From Lepidonotus clava (lineage: Eukaryota > Annelida > Polychaeta > Phyllodocida > Polynoidae): DNA of 64,000 nucleotides. Shown here piece after piece: positions 46,549 to 55,813 of the stretch. Numbering within the stretch: position 1 is the first letter of the stretch; the number at the start of each line of letters is the position of its first letter. The notes beneath the pieces were generated by a model, which searched no databases, was not told where the DNA came from, and saw only the letters and a program-made list of their open reading frames with translations. The stretch spans positions 22,565,659 to 22,629,658 of the forward strand of contig OW387140.1 in NCBI GenBank assembly GCA_936440205.1, written 5' to 3'. A program made the translations under genes and the position numbers.

Positions 46549-49500
46549 ATGAATGAAATAAAGAAAAGAAAAGCTTTTGGTAAACTGTTAAGAAGTTATG
46601 ATATAGTTCCTTTTCAGCGTGCTATAGATATAGAATTATTTTTTCAACGCAAGTTTAAAGTTTTACTAGAAAAAATTAAGAAAGGTTTATTGAGGCATGG
46701 TGGCATAAAATTTCAAATTAGTCTTAATGTTGTATTAGGTAAATATAAATTGGATACATCAAGGTATTATGAAATTAAACCTTGGTTTCAAAGCAATATG
46801 ACTCAAGTTTTAACATTTTTATCTGTAAAAGAAAAAATGATACAAGCTATAAGAATACTTTTAGCATTTTTTGATGGGTTTATTCAGATGGGTTCAGGTT
46901 GGTTTTTAAAACAAATTAATGTTTTACGTTTATCAGTTTATAAATGTAATCCTTTTGGAGGGTGTGCATCTGTTTCATTACCAATTCCTAATAAACATTC
47001 TATTCTTAATATACGATGTTCTGATGACAAGTGCTTTTTGTATTCTGTGTTAGCTGCTTTTAAAAAGTGTGTAAATCCTAATAGATTTACATCTTATTTA
47101 GGTTTAGTAAGTTCTTTAAATTTAAAGGGTCTTTCTTTTCCAACTAAAATAAGTGAGATTCCAAATTTTGAGAAAAATAATAATTTAACGATAAATGTTT
47201 TTGGGTTATTTAGTCAAAATGAAATGGGATTTGTAAATAATAATAAATATTTACCGTATCCAATGTATATTTCAACAAGCTTTGATGATAAACATCGCAA
47301 ACATATTAATTTACTTTTGTACAAAAATCATTATATGTTAATTCGAAATATTAATTCATTCATAACACCATTTTATTGGAAAAAAACAAGGTATTTTTGT
47401 AATAAATGTTTAATTTCATTTAGAGATAAAGTTGGTTTACAACTTCATAGTAAAGCAAATTGTACAAATAAAGTTTATACTGGACAAACTTATAAGCTTC
47501 CTTTAATAGGTGAAAAAGAAATGTTTCGAAATCTTTCACGACAAATAAAAAATCATTTTATTATTTATGCTGATTTTGAAACATTAAATAAAAATGTAAA
47601 TAAGTTAAAAGGTAAGTCTATTATGAAAACAAGACATGAATTAAATGCAGTAGGTATTTTATTTTTATCAAAGTATAGTAAGTATTCTAAACCACCTTTT
47701 CTTTATATTGGTCCTAATGTTCTTAAAAACTTTTTTGGATATATTTATCAAGTGCGTGCAGAGATATCTTGTATTTTTGAAAATGATAGAAAACCTTTAA
47801 CTTTAAATTCACAGGATATTTTACATCTCGCTAAGCAAAAAGCTTGTTATCTTTGCGGAGTTTCTTTTGCTAATTTAGGAATTAAAAGAGTTGTAGATCA
47901 TGAGCATTTAGGTAGGGAAGGAAAAGGTAGAGATGTTAATTATGCTTGTAATAGATGTAATTTAGTATGTAGTGCATTGAAATTTACAAATTTTAAAATT
48001 CCTATTGTTATGCATAATGCTATGAACTATGATTTACATTTTATTGTTAAAAATATGTACAAGTATTTAAAACAACTTAATGTTCAAGTTATTCCGCGTT
48101 CATCAGAAAAGTTTTTAGCTATGTTTTTAGATAATTTTGTTTTTATTGATTCTTTTCAGTTTCTTCCAAATTCATTATCTAATCTTGCTGAATTATTAGT
48201 TAAAAAAGATACATTAGATTTAAAAGAAACTAAAAAGCATTTTAAGGAAAAGATGTTACCATATGTTATAAGAAAGGGAGTTATGTGCTATGACTATATA
48301 GATTCGTGGGAAAGGCTGGATGAGAAGGAATTACCTTGTCGTGAGGCATTTTTTAATAGTTTAACTAATCAAAGTATTTCTTCTTTAGATTATGATCATG
48401 CAATTAAAATGTTTAAAATTTTAAAGTGTAAGAATATAAAAGATTATTTAAGACAATATTTAAAAATAGATGTATTACTATTAGCTGATGTTTTTGAATC
48501 ATTTAGGGAAAAGTCATTAGATTTTTATGGATTAGATCCAGCTAAATATTTAACAGCTCCATCTTTGAGTTATGATGCTATGATGAAGTTTACAAAGGTT
48601 AAGTTTGATTTAATTAATGATATTGACATGTTTAATTTTTTTGAAGATGGTATTCGAGGAGGTATGACAAATGTAGTTCAAAGATTTGCAAAAGTGAGAA
48701 AAGAAACTGAGCATATAGTTTATTATGATTGTAATAATTTATATGGATTTGCTATGGTACAACCTTTACCTTACAAAAATTTTGCTTGGGTTGATCCGAG
48801 TAAATATGATAGTTTTGATGTAACTAAAGTTCTTGATGATGCTCCTATAGGATATATTTTAGAGGTAACTTTAGAGTATCCTGATTATTTACATGATTTT
48901 CATAATATGCTTCCTTTGGCTCCTGAAAAGCTTGCAGTGAATTTTTTTCAATTGTCACCATATGCTAAAAATATTTTGGAAGGTTTAGGTAAACGCTATA
49001 CTAAAAGCTGTATGAAATTAATTTCAACTTTATGTCAAAAGGAAAAGTACATTATACATTATAGGAATTTAAAATTGTATTTAAGTTTAGGTTTAAAAAT
49101 TTCTAAAATTTTTAGGATAGTATCCTTTTCTCAGTCATGTTGGATGAAACCATATATTGATTTTAATAACCAAAAGCGGAAAGAGGCTACTTCAGATTTT
49201 GATAGGGAATTTTTTAAACTTATGAATAACTCTACGTTTGGCAAATGTATGGAAAATGTAAAAAGAAGAATTAAAATGGTATTAACAACAAATCAAAAGT
49301 CATGTGCCTCTATGATTAAAAAGCCTCTTTTTCATTCTTTACATATTTTTAATTCAAATTTTGTTGGGATACAGTATAAGAAAAATATAGTAGAATTGAA
49401 TAAACCTATTTATATTGGTTTTACAATATTAGATTTATCGAAAATGCATATGTTCAATTTTCATTATAATGTCATTTTAAAAACATTTGGTTTAAAATCT

Positions 49501-50049
49501 GTTCAGCTTCTTTATACTGATACTGATTCACTAATATATTATATAGATCATAAACATTTTTATAGATTACTTTATGATATTAGGGATTATTTTGATTTTT
49601 CAAATTTAGAAACAAATAATTTATTATATTCTTTAAAAAATAGAAAAGTGTTAGGTAAATTTAAAGATGAAACAGCTGGAGTAGAAATTAAGGAATTTGT
49701 TGGTTTAAGACCTAAAATGTATTCTTTTCTGTTAAATTCAGGAAAGAATATAAAAAGAGTTAAAGGAATTAGAAGGAGTTGTGTAGACAAGCTTTTACAT
49801 TCAGAATTTAAACAAGTTTTAAAAGAAGCATCTGAATCTTTTGCTACCTTTCACTGTATACGCAGTTATAAGCACGATGTGTTTACTTTAAAAGAAACAA
49901 AGTTAGCTTTATCGCCTTTTGAAGATAAACGTTGGCTTTGTTCAGATGGAGTGCACTCTTTAGCATATGGAAATTATAAGTTAAGGTCTAAAAAAAGAGT
50001 AAAAGAAGAGGAAGATAAAACAATATGTAAAGTTCAAAGGAAAGCATAG
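46549..50049 (+). CDS. protein-primed family B DNA polymerase (pPolB)
   Basis: 1166 residues. Exonuclease motifs: IYADFET (near 340), NAMNYDLHF (near 490) and YLKIDVLLLAD (near 636-645). Between the first two sits an HNH/endonuclease VII-like zinc module (CYLCG, VDHEH, CNRCN, about 430-475), usual for animal Polinton polymerases. A CNKC...H...C finger lies near 283. Polymerase motifs: A DCNNLYG (near 726), B NNSTFGK (near 892), C YTDTDS (near 988) and KMYSF (near 1055). It replicates the element's linear DNA from a protein primer. It starts ten bases after the preceding gene and is the longest gene in the element. Confidence 0.95.
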   Translation: MNEIKKRKAFGKLLRSYDIVPFQRAIDIELFFQRKFKVLLEKIKKGLLRHGGIKFQISLNVVLGKYKLDTSRYYEIKPWFQSNMTQVLTFLSVKEKMIQAIRILLAFFDGFIQMGSGWFLKQINVLRLSVYKCNPFGGCASVSLPIPNKHSILNIRCSDDKCFLYSVLAAFKKCVNPNRFTSYLGLVSSLNLKGLSFPTKISEIPNFEKNNNLTINVFGLFSQNEMGFVNNNKYLPYPMYISTSFDDKHRKHINLLLYKNHYMLIRNINSFITPFYWKKTRYFCNKCLISFRDKVGLQLHSKANCTNKVYTGQTYKLPLIGEKEMFRNLSRQIKNHFIIYADFETLNKNVNKLKGKSIMKTRHELNAVGILFLSKYSKYSKPPFLYIGPNVLKNFFGYIYQVRAEISCIFENDRKPLTLNSQDILHLAKQKACYLCGVSFANLGIKRVVDHEHLGREGKGRDVNYACNRCNLVCSALKFTNFKIPIVMHNAMNYDLHFIVKNMYKYLKQLNVQVIPRSSEKFLAMFLDNFVFIDSFQFLPNSLSNLAELLVKKDTLDLKETKKHFKEKMLPYVIRKGVMCYDYIDSWERLDEKELPCREAFFNSLTNQSISSLDYDHAIKMFKILKCKNIKDYLRQYLKIDVLLLADVFESFREKSLDFYGLDPAKYLTAPSLSYDAMMKFTKVKFDLINDIDMFNFFEDGIRGGMTNVVQRFAKVRKETEHIVYYDCNNLYGFAMVQPLPYKNFAWVDPSKYDSFDVTKVLDDAPIGYILEVTLEYPDYLHDFHNMLPLAPEKLAVNFFQLSPYAKNILEGLGKRYTKSCMKLISTLCQKEKYIIHYRNLKLYLSLGLKISKIFRIVSFSQSCWMKPYIDFNNQKRKEATSDFDREFFKLMNNSTFGKCMENVKRRIKMVLTTNQKSCASMIKKPLFHSLHIFNSNFVGIQYKKNIVELNKPIYIGFTILDLSKMHMFNFHYNVILKTFGLKSVQLLYTDTDSLIYYIDHKHFYRLLYDIRDYFDFSNLETNNLLYSLKNRKVLGKFKDETAGVEIKEFVGLRPKMYSFLLNSGKNIKRVKGIRRSCVDKLLHSEFKQVLKEASESFATFHCIRSYKHDVFTLKETKLALSPFEDKRWLCSDGVHSLAYGNYKLRSKKRVKEEEDKTICKVQRKA

Positions 50050-50137
50050 GAAATATTCCTGTGATTAGTGATTTTATAGTAGGTAAATAGTAATTTTATA
50101 GTAGTTATTAGTTTGTTTATTAAATATAGAATTAATT

Positions 50138-50515
50138 ATGGCTTCAAAGGAGGAAACAATATCACGTTATGTTTTGTCTTTTGGAAGAAAGAAAAGACTA
50201 GATTTAACAATATTTAAAGCAGAAGTATATGTTCATTTCAGTGATTTGTTGAAAGATAATAAAAGTTTTACAGTAACTAAGGACGAGTTAGGTGAGTTGT
50301 TTGGGTTAAAGAGGAAAATAGCTAGAAGACTAAAGAAATTAGATCATGAGGCAAGAAAGCAGAAGAAACAGAAAAAATTAAATGATTTTTCAACTGATGA
50401 GGACAGTGAAATAGAGGAAAAGAAGAAAAGTAAGAAACAAGCTAAAAAACAGAATACAGAGTTGGAAAAAATTGGAGTTTCTAGCGAAGAAGATATGCAA
50501 AGTATAAGTTTTTAA
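50138..50515 (+). CDS. PC4-like (transcription coactivator p15) protein candidate
   Basis: 125 residues. The segment RLDLTIFKAEVYVHFSDLL, then KSFTVTKDELGELFGLKRKI.RRLKKLD, follows the strand-strand-strand-helix order and spacing of the PC4 single-stranded-DNA-binding domain ('FKGKTLVDIREY...KGISLTLEQW..L'). The tail is a Lys/Glu-rich low-complexity run with Ser/Asp acidic patches. If correct it would bind single-stranded DNA during replication or late transcription. It follows PolB after an 88-base gap. Confidence 0.5.
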   Translation: MASKEETISRYVLSFGRKKRLDLTIFKAEVYVHFSDLLKDNKSFTVTKDELGELFGLKRKIARRLKKLDHEARKQKKQKKLNDFSTDEDSEIEEKKKSKKQAKKQNTELEKIGVSSEEDMQSISF

Positions 50516-50665
50516 ATGATTAGGTAGATATATATTAAGCTTAATAGAATAGTATTGCAGCAAAACTAGCTTGTGATTAGCTAAATTTTTGGGATTTAAG
50601 CAAGCCTAAAGGTGAGCATTAATGTAAGTTTACATTTTATAAATATTTAAACAGAAATTTTTAAG

Positions 50666-51406
50666 ATGGAGGTGTGTTTTTATTGTGGTAGTGAGGAATC
50701 TTTGGTTCAGGGTAAGAAGTACTGTATTTCTTGTGAAGATAGTCTTTTTAAGGAGTGCATAAGATGTCATAAGCCTTATGACCATCCTAGATATTTTCAA
50801 TTAGACTTAAATAGATGCAATTCGTGCCAAAAGAAATATATAAAGGAAAAGGAAAAAAATTTAATAAAACAGAGTGAAAAGAAGTCTTTAAATGAAGAAA
50901 GTGATCAAGAAAGTGATGCAACAGTGCAACTGTTTTCAAAGTTTGATGAAAGTGAAGAAGATATAACTAAGAAAGTTGATGAAGATATTTCAAAAAAGGC
51001 TAAGAGAAAGTTTAAGAAGAAGGAAATTCAAAATAATGAGGTTGATGAAGAAAGTGAAGAAGATATAACTAAAAAAGTTGAAGACATTTCAAAAAAAGCT
51101 AAGAGAAAGTATAAGAAAAAGGAAATTCAAAATCAAAATGAGGTAAATCAGGATGAGGAAACTGTAGCTAAGAATAATGAAAATGGAGAAACTGTAGCAA
51201 AGAAAAAGAAGGTTACAGGAGGTAGAGCTAAAAAAAATATTGAAAATGCTTTTAATATGAAGAATGAAGAAACTACATTTGTGAAGCAAAAAAATTTAAA
51301 TGCTAAAAATCAACAAAATAAGGATGCAATGGTATATGGATTAATTCCATTAATGGTTATAAGAAATGACAAAAAAGGAAAGAATTTTTTTAATATAATT
51401 CAATAA
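50666..51406 (+). CDS. conserved Polinton zinc-ribbon protein with charged repeats
   Basis: 246 residues. The N-terminus has paired cysteines: CFYCG, YCISC, CIRC and CNSC (residues 4-55), forming two treble-clef or ribbon-like sites. It is followed by a Lys/Glu-rich region with a duplicated segment around SEEDITKKV and ISKKAKRK, and a short hydrophobic C-terminal patch (GLIPLMVIRN). Similar zinc-ribbon proteins are common in animal Polintons; their function is unknown, perhaps nucleic-acid binding. The gene is preceded by TATAAATATTTAAA. Confidence 0.6.
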   Translation: MEVCFYCGSEESLVQGKKYCISCEDSLFKECIRCHKPYDHPRYFQLDLNRCNSCQKKYIKEKEKNLIKQSEKKSLNEESDQESDATVQLFSKFDESEEDITKKVDEDISKKAKRKFKKKEIQNNEVDEESEEDITKKVEDISKKAKRKYKKKEIQNQNEVNQDEETVAKNNENGETVAKKKKVTGGRAKKNIENAFNMKNEETTFVKQKNLNAKNQQNKDAMVYGLIPLMVIRNDKKGKNFFNIIQ

Positions 51407-51778
51407 GTAGTTATATTATATTATTATATTATATATTATAATGAATGCACATGAAATAAATGTTTCATGTTCGTTTTTTTTGTGGAGGTGTTTTGCTTCT
51501 TGGATAACCGAAGCAAAGTGTAAATATGTATAATACATGTCAATATTTATCTTTTTTTATGGCGTTTATTGTATTGCTTGTGCATATGTTTGGAGTCCCG
51601 ACTTTGCACAGCTTAGAAGATAGACGTTGTAATTTAGGGTAAATGACAGTTGAATAGTATAAATTAGTTAAGCTTAATGAATAGTATAAATTAGTTTAGC
51701 TTGAAAATAAACAATGTAATATTATAAATAATTTTGCTTAAGATAAGATTAGAATGTAAAGGTAGATGTGTATTTAAA

Positions 51779-52696
51779 ATGGCAATGAATCAAAGAGATA
51801 AGTTAAATGTACTTATATCTATTTATTTTAATTCTAGGCATCCTTCTTCATTTTCTTCTATTAATAAGTTATATAAAGCTGCAAAACGTGTTAATGAAAA
51901 TATAACTTTAAATGATGTTAAAACTTTTTTACAAAATACAAGAACTTATACTTCTTTTAAACCAATTATAAAAAATTTTTTAAGAAGAAAAATAATAGTA
52001 AGAGGTAAAAATGATCAATACAATGATGGAAACATTTATATATTAGTTGCAATAGATTGTTTTTCGAGATTTGCTTATGTAGAACCAATGAAATTAAAGA
52101 CTTCTAGCACAACTAAATTAGCATTTGAAAAAATATTAAAAAGAGCTAAAGTGAAACCTAGAATAGTTCAAACAGATTTAGGTTCTGAGTTTAAGGGAAT
52201 TTTTAGTCGCTTTTTAAAGCAAAATAAAATACATCAATTTTCTACTTTTCAAGATCCCAAATGTGCCATAGTGGAAAGATTTATAAGAACTTATAAAAAT
52301 AAATTATTTAGATTTTTAAAAGCAAATAAAACTAAAAGATATCTTAAGGCTTTACAACCTATTGTTTCAAGTTACAATTGTACAAAACATCGAACTTTAG
52401 GTATAAGTCCTATTGAAGTTAATAAAAATAATCAGCATGACTTATGGTTAAAACAATATAAAGATCATCTTTATTCTAAAAGAATAGATTTTAACTTAAA
52501 AATTGGAGATAAAGTAAGATTAAGTAAATATAGAAGGACTTTTAATAGAGGATTTTTATCAAATTGGAGAAAAGAAATATTTAAAATAGCTTTTATATTA
52601 AATACAAAACCTGTAACTTATGTTTTACAGGATAGAAATAATGAATTATTACAAGGAGGAGTATATAAAGAAGAAATGTCTAAAGTAAAAGGTTGA
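51779..52696 (+). CDS. retroviral-type (DDE) integrase
   Basis: About 305 residues from the ATG of MAMNQRDKL. The rve core carries D93 (VAIDCFSRFAYVE), D133 (QTDLGSEF) and E166 (IVERFIRTYK), the DDE triad. The N-terminal region is helical. The C-terminus has an SH3-like IGDKVRLSKYRRTF...SNWRKEIFKI segment. It should insert the element's ends into host DNA, making short target duplications. The stop is followed at once by a near-exact tandem copy of the gene's last bases. Polinton integrases belong with those of LTR elements. Confidence 0.93.
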   Translation: MAMNQRDKLNVLISIYFNSRHPSSFSSINKLYKAAKRVNENITLNDVKTFLQNTRTYTSFKPIIKNFLRRKIIVRGKNDQYNDGNIYILVAIDCFSRFAYVEPMKLKTSSTTKLAFEKILKRAKVKPRIVQTDLGSEFKGIFSRFLKQNKIHQFSTFQDPKCAIVERFIRTYKNKLFRFLKANKTKRYLKALQPIVSSYNCTKHRTLGISPIEVNKNNQHDLWLKQYKDHLYSKRIDFNLKIGDKVRLSKYRRTFNRGFLSNWRKEIFKIAFILNTKPVTYVLQDRNNELLQGGVYKEEMSKVKG

Positions 52697-52787
52697 ATAT
52701 TAATTCGTGTAAGATTACAAGGAGGAGAGGAGTATATAAAGAAGAAATGTCTAAAGTAAAAGGTTGAATATTAATTCGTGTAAGATT
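52650..52787 (+). repeat. tandem duplication covering the integrase 3' end
   Basis: CAAGGAGGAGTATATAAAGAAG.. through ..GGTTGAATATTAATTCGTGTAAGATTA occurs twice head to tail, about 67-71 bp apart. The first copy contains the integrase stop region and the second lies in the gap before the ATPase. Confidence 0.9.
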
Positions 52788-52820
52788 AAGGAAATATTTA
52801 CAAAATTTAATCCGTGTACA

Positions 52821-53483
52821 ATGGCGTTTGAAGGTCAATTTACTATTTTTGATGCTAGATTAAAAACACCATTTTCATTAATAATAGCTGGACCAAGTAA
52901 TTGTGGAAAAACTACTTTTGTTATTGATTTGTTAAAAAATGATTCAAGGATAGTTGATAATGAATTTGATTATATTCTATGGTTTTATGGAGAAACTTTT
53001 CCACGTGATCCATATTTACAATTAAGAAATGTTCAATTTTATAACGGATTACCAGAGTCTTTTAATAGTTTAATAGATTCTAATAAAAGAGGACTAGCAA
53101 TTTTTGATGATTTAATGGCTGAATGTGGAAATAATAAGTTAGTTTCAGAATTTTTTACCAAGCGAACACATCATGAAAATGTAAGTGTTATTTTTATTTC
53201 GCAAAATTTATTTCATGATGGTAAGGAAAGAAAAAATTTAACTAAAAATGCTACCTATTTATGTATTTTCAATTCGCCATTAGACCAAACTATAGCTTAT
53301 TCTCTTGCTAGAAAATTAATGCCTAAGAATCAACGCTGCTTTGTTAATATATTTACACATGCTGTTGATAGACCGCACGGCTATTTATTTATAGATGGCC
53401 ATCAACAATCACCTAAAAATGCTATGTTTCGTACAAATATGTTTGGAGATGTTCAACATTGTTTTACTTTGAATAGAAGTTAA
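52821..53483 (+). CDS. DNA-packaging ATPase (FtsK/HerA, A32-like)
   Basis: 220 residues from the ATG of MAFEGQ; a longer in-frame non-ATG extension is disregarded. Walker A is GPSNCGKT (24-31) and Walker B LAIFDDL (92-98). FISQNLF downstream suits the sensor/arginine-rich region of A32-like ATPases. In this lineage it drives genome packaging into the capsid. It lies between integrase and the small basic virion proteins, the usual Polinton neighbourhood. Confidence 0.92.
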   Translation: MAFEGQFTIFDARLKTPFSLIIAGPSNCGKTTFVIDLLKNDSRIVDNEFDYILWFYGETFPRDPYLQLRNVQFYNGLPESFNSLIDSNKRGLAIFDDLMAECGNNKLVSEFFTKRTHHENVSVIFISQNLFHDGKERKNLTKNATYLCIFNSPLDQTIAYSLARKLMPKNQRCFVNIFTHAVDRPHGYLFIDGHQQSPKNAMFRTNMFGDVQHCFTLNRS

Positions 53484-53567
53484 ATAACAAATACCATTAA
53501 GATTATGTACTTGTTGAATAGAAGTTTAATAACAAATACCATTAAGATTATGTACTTGAAAGAAGAC
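53463..53567 (+). repeat. tandem duplication at the ATPase 3' end
   Basis: TTGAATAGAAGTTAAATAACAAATACCATTAAGATTATGTACTTG occurs twice; the first copy includes the ATPase stop codon. A TTTAAGATTATGTAC echo is at 53698. Confidence 0.9.
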
Positions 53568-53738
53568 AAAAAAAGAAAGCAATTTTATTGTTTGTTTGAC
53601 AAAGGTATAAAACAAAATTGAAATATTTATTTATTTGTATTATTATTATTAGTTTACATTGAGTCACGATTAATTTTACACACTAAAGAAATGTCTTTAA
53701 GATTATGTACATAATAAACTTAAATTATTTAAAGTAAA

Positions 53739-54095
53739 ATGGGTAGGTTAAAAAAGACAAAGAAAGAAAGCTATGCTCATAAGCATAGACATTTTCTTGT
53801 TTTAGTATGTGAGGCACATAGCAAAAAGAAGAGAAATAGAATTCTTGATTCAGCTGATGCTGAAGATATTTATGCAATTTGTGATTGTGTCTATAATGTT
53901 TTGAAAGGAAATATACCTATAAAGAAGTCACATTATCATAAGTTAAAGAAATTTAAAAAAGTTTTAAGAGAAGTGGTAAAACAAAAAATGCCTTTTAAGA
54001 AACGTAAAGAAGTTTTAAAACAGAAAGGAGGATTTTTACCACTTTTACTTCCAATTATAGCTGCATCTGTTGCAGCAGGTATAAGTAATGCATAA
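53739..54095 (+). CDS. small basic conserved Polinton virion protein
   Basis: 118 residues. Helical and basic, with CVYNVLKGNIPIKKSHYHKL and KKRKEVLKQKGGFLPLLLPI at the C-terminus. The 'NVLKGN.P' and 'Q.GGFLP.LL' words are, from memory, recurrent in small proteins of animal Polintons. The Gly-rich hydrophobic tail suggests membrane or capsid association, possibly like adenoviral core peptides. Position between the ATPase and other virion genes supports a structural role. Confidence 0.65.
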   Translation: MGRLKKTKKESYAHKHRHFLVLVCEAHSKKKRNRILDSADAEDIYAICDCVYNVLKGNIPIKKSHYHKLKKFKKVLREVVKQKMPFKKRKEVLKQKGGFLPLLLPIIAASVAAGISNA

Positions 54096-54151
54096 TATTG
54101 ATTAATTTTTGTATGATTAACAAGAATTAACTTGAAATTAAAATTACCAAA

Positions 54152-55105
54152 ATGGCTACTTTTAAAGAAAGTATAATAATTCCTTATGCAATGTTTAAAA
54201 GCTGTACCTTTAGTGAAGAAGTACCTAGTCATAATGAACTTTATACTTTAAAAAGACAAAAAGATTTAATGCAGGAGCGTATGTTTAATAAAAAGCCTTA
54301 TTCTGTTCATACAACATATATACCACCTCCTGTAAAACCAGCTTTAACTAAGGATTTAAATTTAGAGGGAAGAAGAACTGAAGATGATAAAAATAATTTA
54401 AAGCCAAGTACTTTTAAAATATTAAAAGGAATTTCAGTGTCACAAAGACCAAATGCACAAAGTATTTTAGATAAAATTTTGGAAAATAATGGAACATGGA
54501 ATGCTGAGGGAGAAATAAATTTACAGGGCAAAGTTATTAAAGGTTCAAATATTTTAAATATAATGAAATTTTTTTCAAAAACAAAACAATTCGAAAAGGA
54601 ACCTCGAGGCGTTGATCAACTTTGGGAATTTTTACAAACAGTAAAAGTACCAAAATCTTGGTTTAAAAATAAACCTGAAAGTTTTCGAAAAAATAAAGAT
54701 GATGAATTTCTTACTCCTGCTAAATATCCTCTTGAAGAAACTGAAAGAGAAAAAATTATGGAAACTATTAATAAATCTTTAAGTCAAGATGAAGAGGATA
54801 AATTAGATTTTGCTGGTCTTCCAGATCAAGATGATTTTTATACGCCTATTTCAAAAAACCGTGCTAACATTGATATTGGTGAAATAGAAGAAAAGTTACC
54901 TTCGCCTACATTTGATCAACCAGAGGTTGACATTTTTGATTCTTTAAAAAAGAAAAAGAAAAAGAAATCTATGAACAAACCATATCAAGACAGGATTTTT
55001 TCAGGCAGTAAGAAAACAAAAGATAGTGCAGAGGAAAGATCAAGGTTTGGAAGAAGAATTAAACATACTTCAAAATGGGATGCATGGAAACCAGCTGAAA
55101 AGTAA
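54152..55105 (+). CDS. conserved Polinton protein, minor virion candidate
   Basis: 317 residues. N-terminal IIIPYAMF and a helical stretch precede a conserved block at about 110-175: WNAEGEINLQGKVIKGSNIL, FFSKTK, GVDQLWEFLQTVKVP. The 'W...GE....G..I.GSNI..L' and 'P.G...F...L....VP' arrangement recurs in a protein family of animal Polintons with no known enzyme activity. The C-terminal part is charged and disordered, with LDFAGLPDQDDFYTP and Lys runs. Its place among the structural genes suggests an internal virion protein. Confidence 0.6.
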   Translation: MATFKESIIIPYAMFKSCTFSEEVPSHNELYTLKRQKDLMQERMFNKKPYSVHTTYIPPPVKPALTKDLNLEGRRTEDDKNNLKPSTFKILKGISVSQRPNAQSILDKILENNGTWNAEGEINLQGKVIKGSNILNIMKFFSKTKQFEKEPRGVDQLWEFLQTVKVPKSWFKNKPESFRKNKDDEFLTPAKYPLEETEREKIMETINKSLSQDEEDKLDFAGLPDQDDFYTPISKNRANIDIGEIEEKLPSPTFDQPEVDIFDSLKKKKKKKSMNKPYQDRIFSGSKKTKDSAEERSRFGRRIKHTSKWDAWKPAEK

Positions 55106-55192
55106 ATTACTTTAAGATTAATCTTAAATCTTAAATGAATCAAATGTTAGCGTTTTTAATGTTTATAAAGTTAAAAGTATATAATAATTAAA

Positions 55193-55735
55193 ATGCAAAA
55201 ATATTGTGGAGAAAATCATGCTTGTGACTATAAGCATTTTTTTGATGAAAATAATTCTCGATTTTTACAAGAGGGTTATGGATATGGAGGATATTCTTTT
55301 ATTCCTCCATTTATTGGAGTTCAGAATCAAAAAGGATATGGTATAGGAAGTATTTTTTCAGCAATAGCGAAGTCAGTTTTGCGTTTAGCTAAACCTGCAG
55401 TTAAATTAATTAAACCAGCTTTAAGAATGGCAAAGCCCGCTTTAAAGAATGTTGCCAAAACAGCTAAGCGTGAAATTATTAAGAGAGGGAAAAAAGCTGG
55501 AATGACTGCTGTTAAGAAAATTATTCAGGGTCAAAGTGCTAAAGAAGTTTTGAAAAAAGAGGCAAAGAAACAGTTGGAAGAATTAACAAAAGATTCTGTG
55601 GACTATATTTCTGACAAAATAAAGGAAAAAATATCAAATAAACAAAAAAGAAAAAATCAGTCTAGTTTTAAAGAAAATAAAAGAAAAAAGAGGAGAGTAA
55701 CTTATGATTCTGAAGAAGAAGATATATTTAGCTAA
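55193..55735 (+). CDS. adenovirus pVI-like virion protein candidate
   Basis: 180 residues. A Gly/Tyr-rich lead (GYGYGGYSF, QKGYGIGSIFSAIAKSVLRL) with an amphipathic helix is followed by repeats of 'LAKPA' type (LAKPAVKLIKPALRMAKPAL), then a long Lys-rich helical tail and an acidic end. Animal Polintons commonly carry a protein with a Gly-rich, amphipathic 'GIGS.....' segment just upstream of the capsid gene. It is compared with adenovirus pVI, a membrane-lytic and capsid-cementing protein. The role is inferred from layout and composition. Confidence 0.55.
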   Translation: MQKYCGENHACDYKHFFDENNSRFLQEGYGYGGYSFIPPFIGVQNQKGYGIGSIFSAIAKSVLRLAKPAVKLIKPALRMAKPALKNVAKTAKREIIKRGKKAGMTAVKKIIQGQSAKEVLKKEAKKQLEELTKDSVDYISDKIKEKISNKQKRKNQSSFKENKRKKRRVTYDSEEEDIFS

Positions 55736-55786
55736 ATCTTCTTAAGATAAGATCTAAATCTTCTTAAGATAAGATCTAAAACTAGT
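55736..55786 (+). repeat. tandem duplication after the pVI-like gene
   Basis: TCTAAATCTTCTTAAGATAAGA-type units repeat twice directly behind the stop, in the gap before the capsid gene. Confidence 0.85.
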
Positions 55787-55813
55787 TTGATAATTTAATG
55801 TATAATTTAAAAA

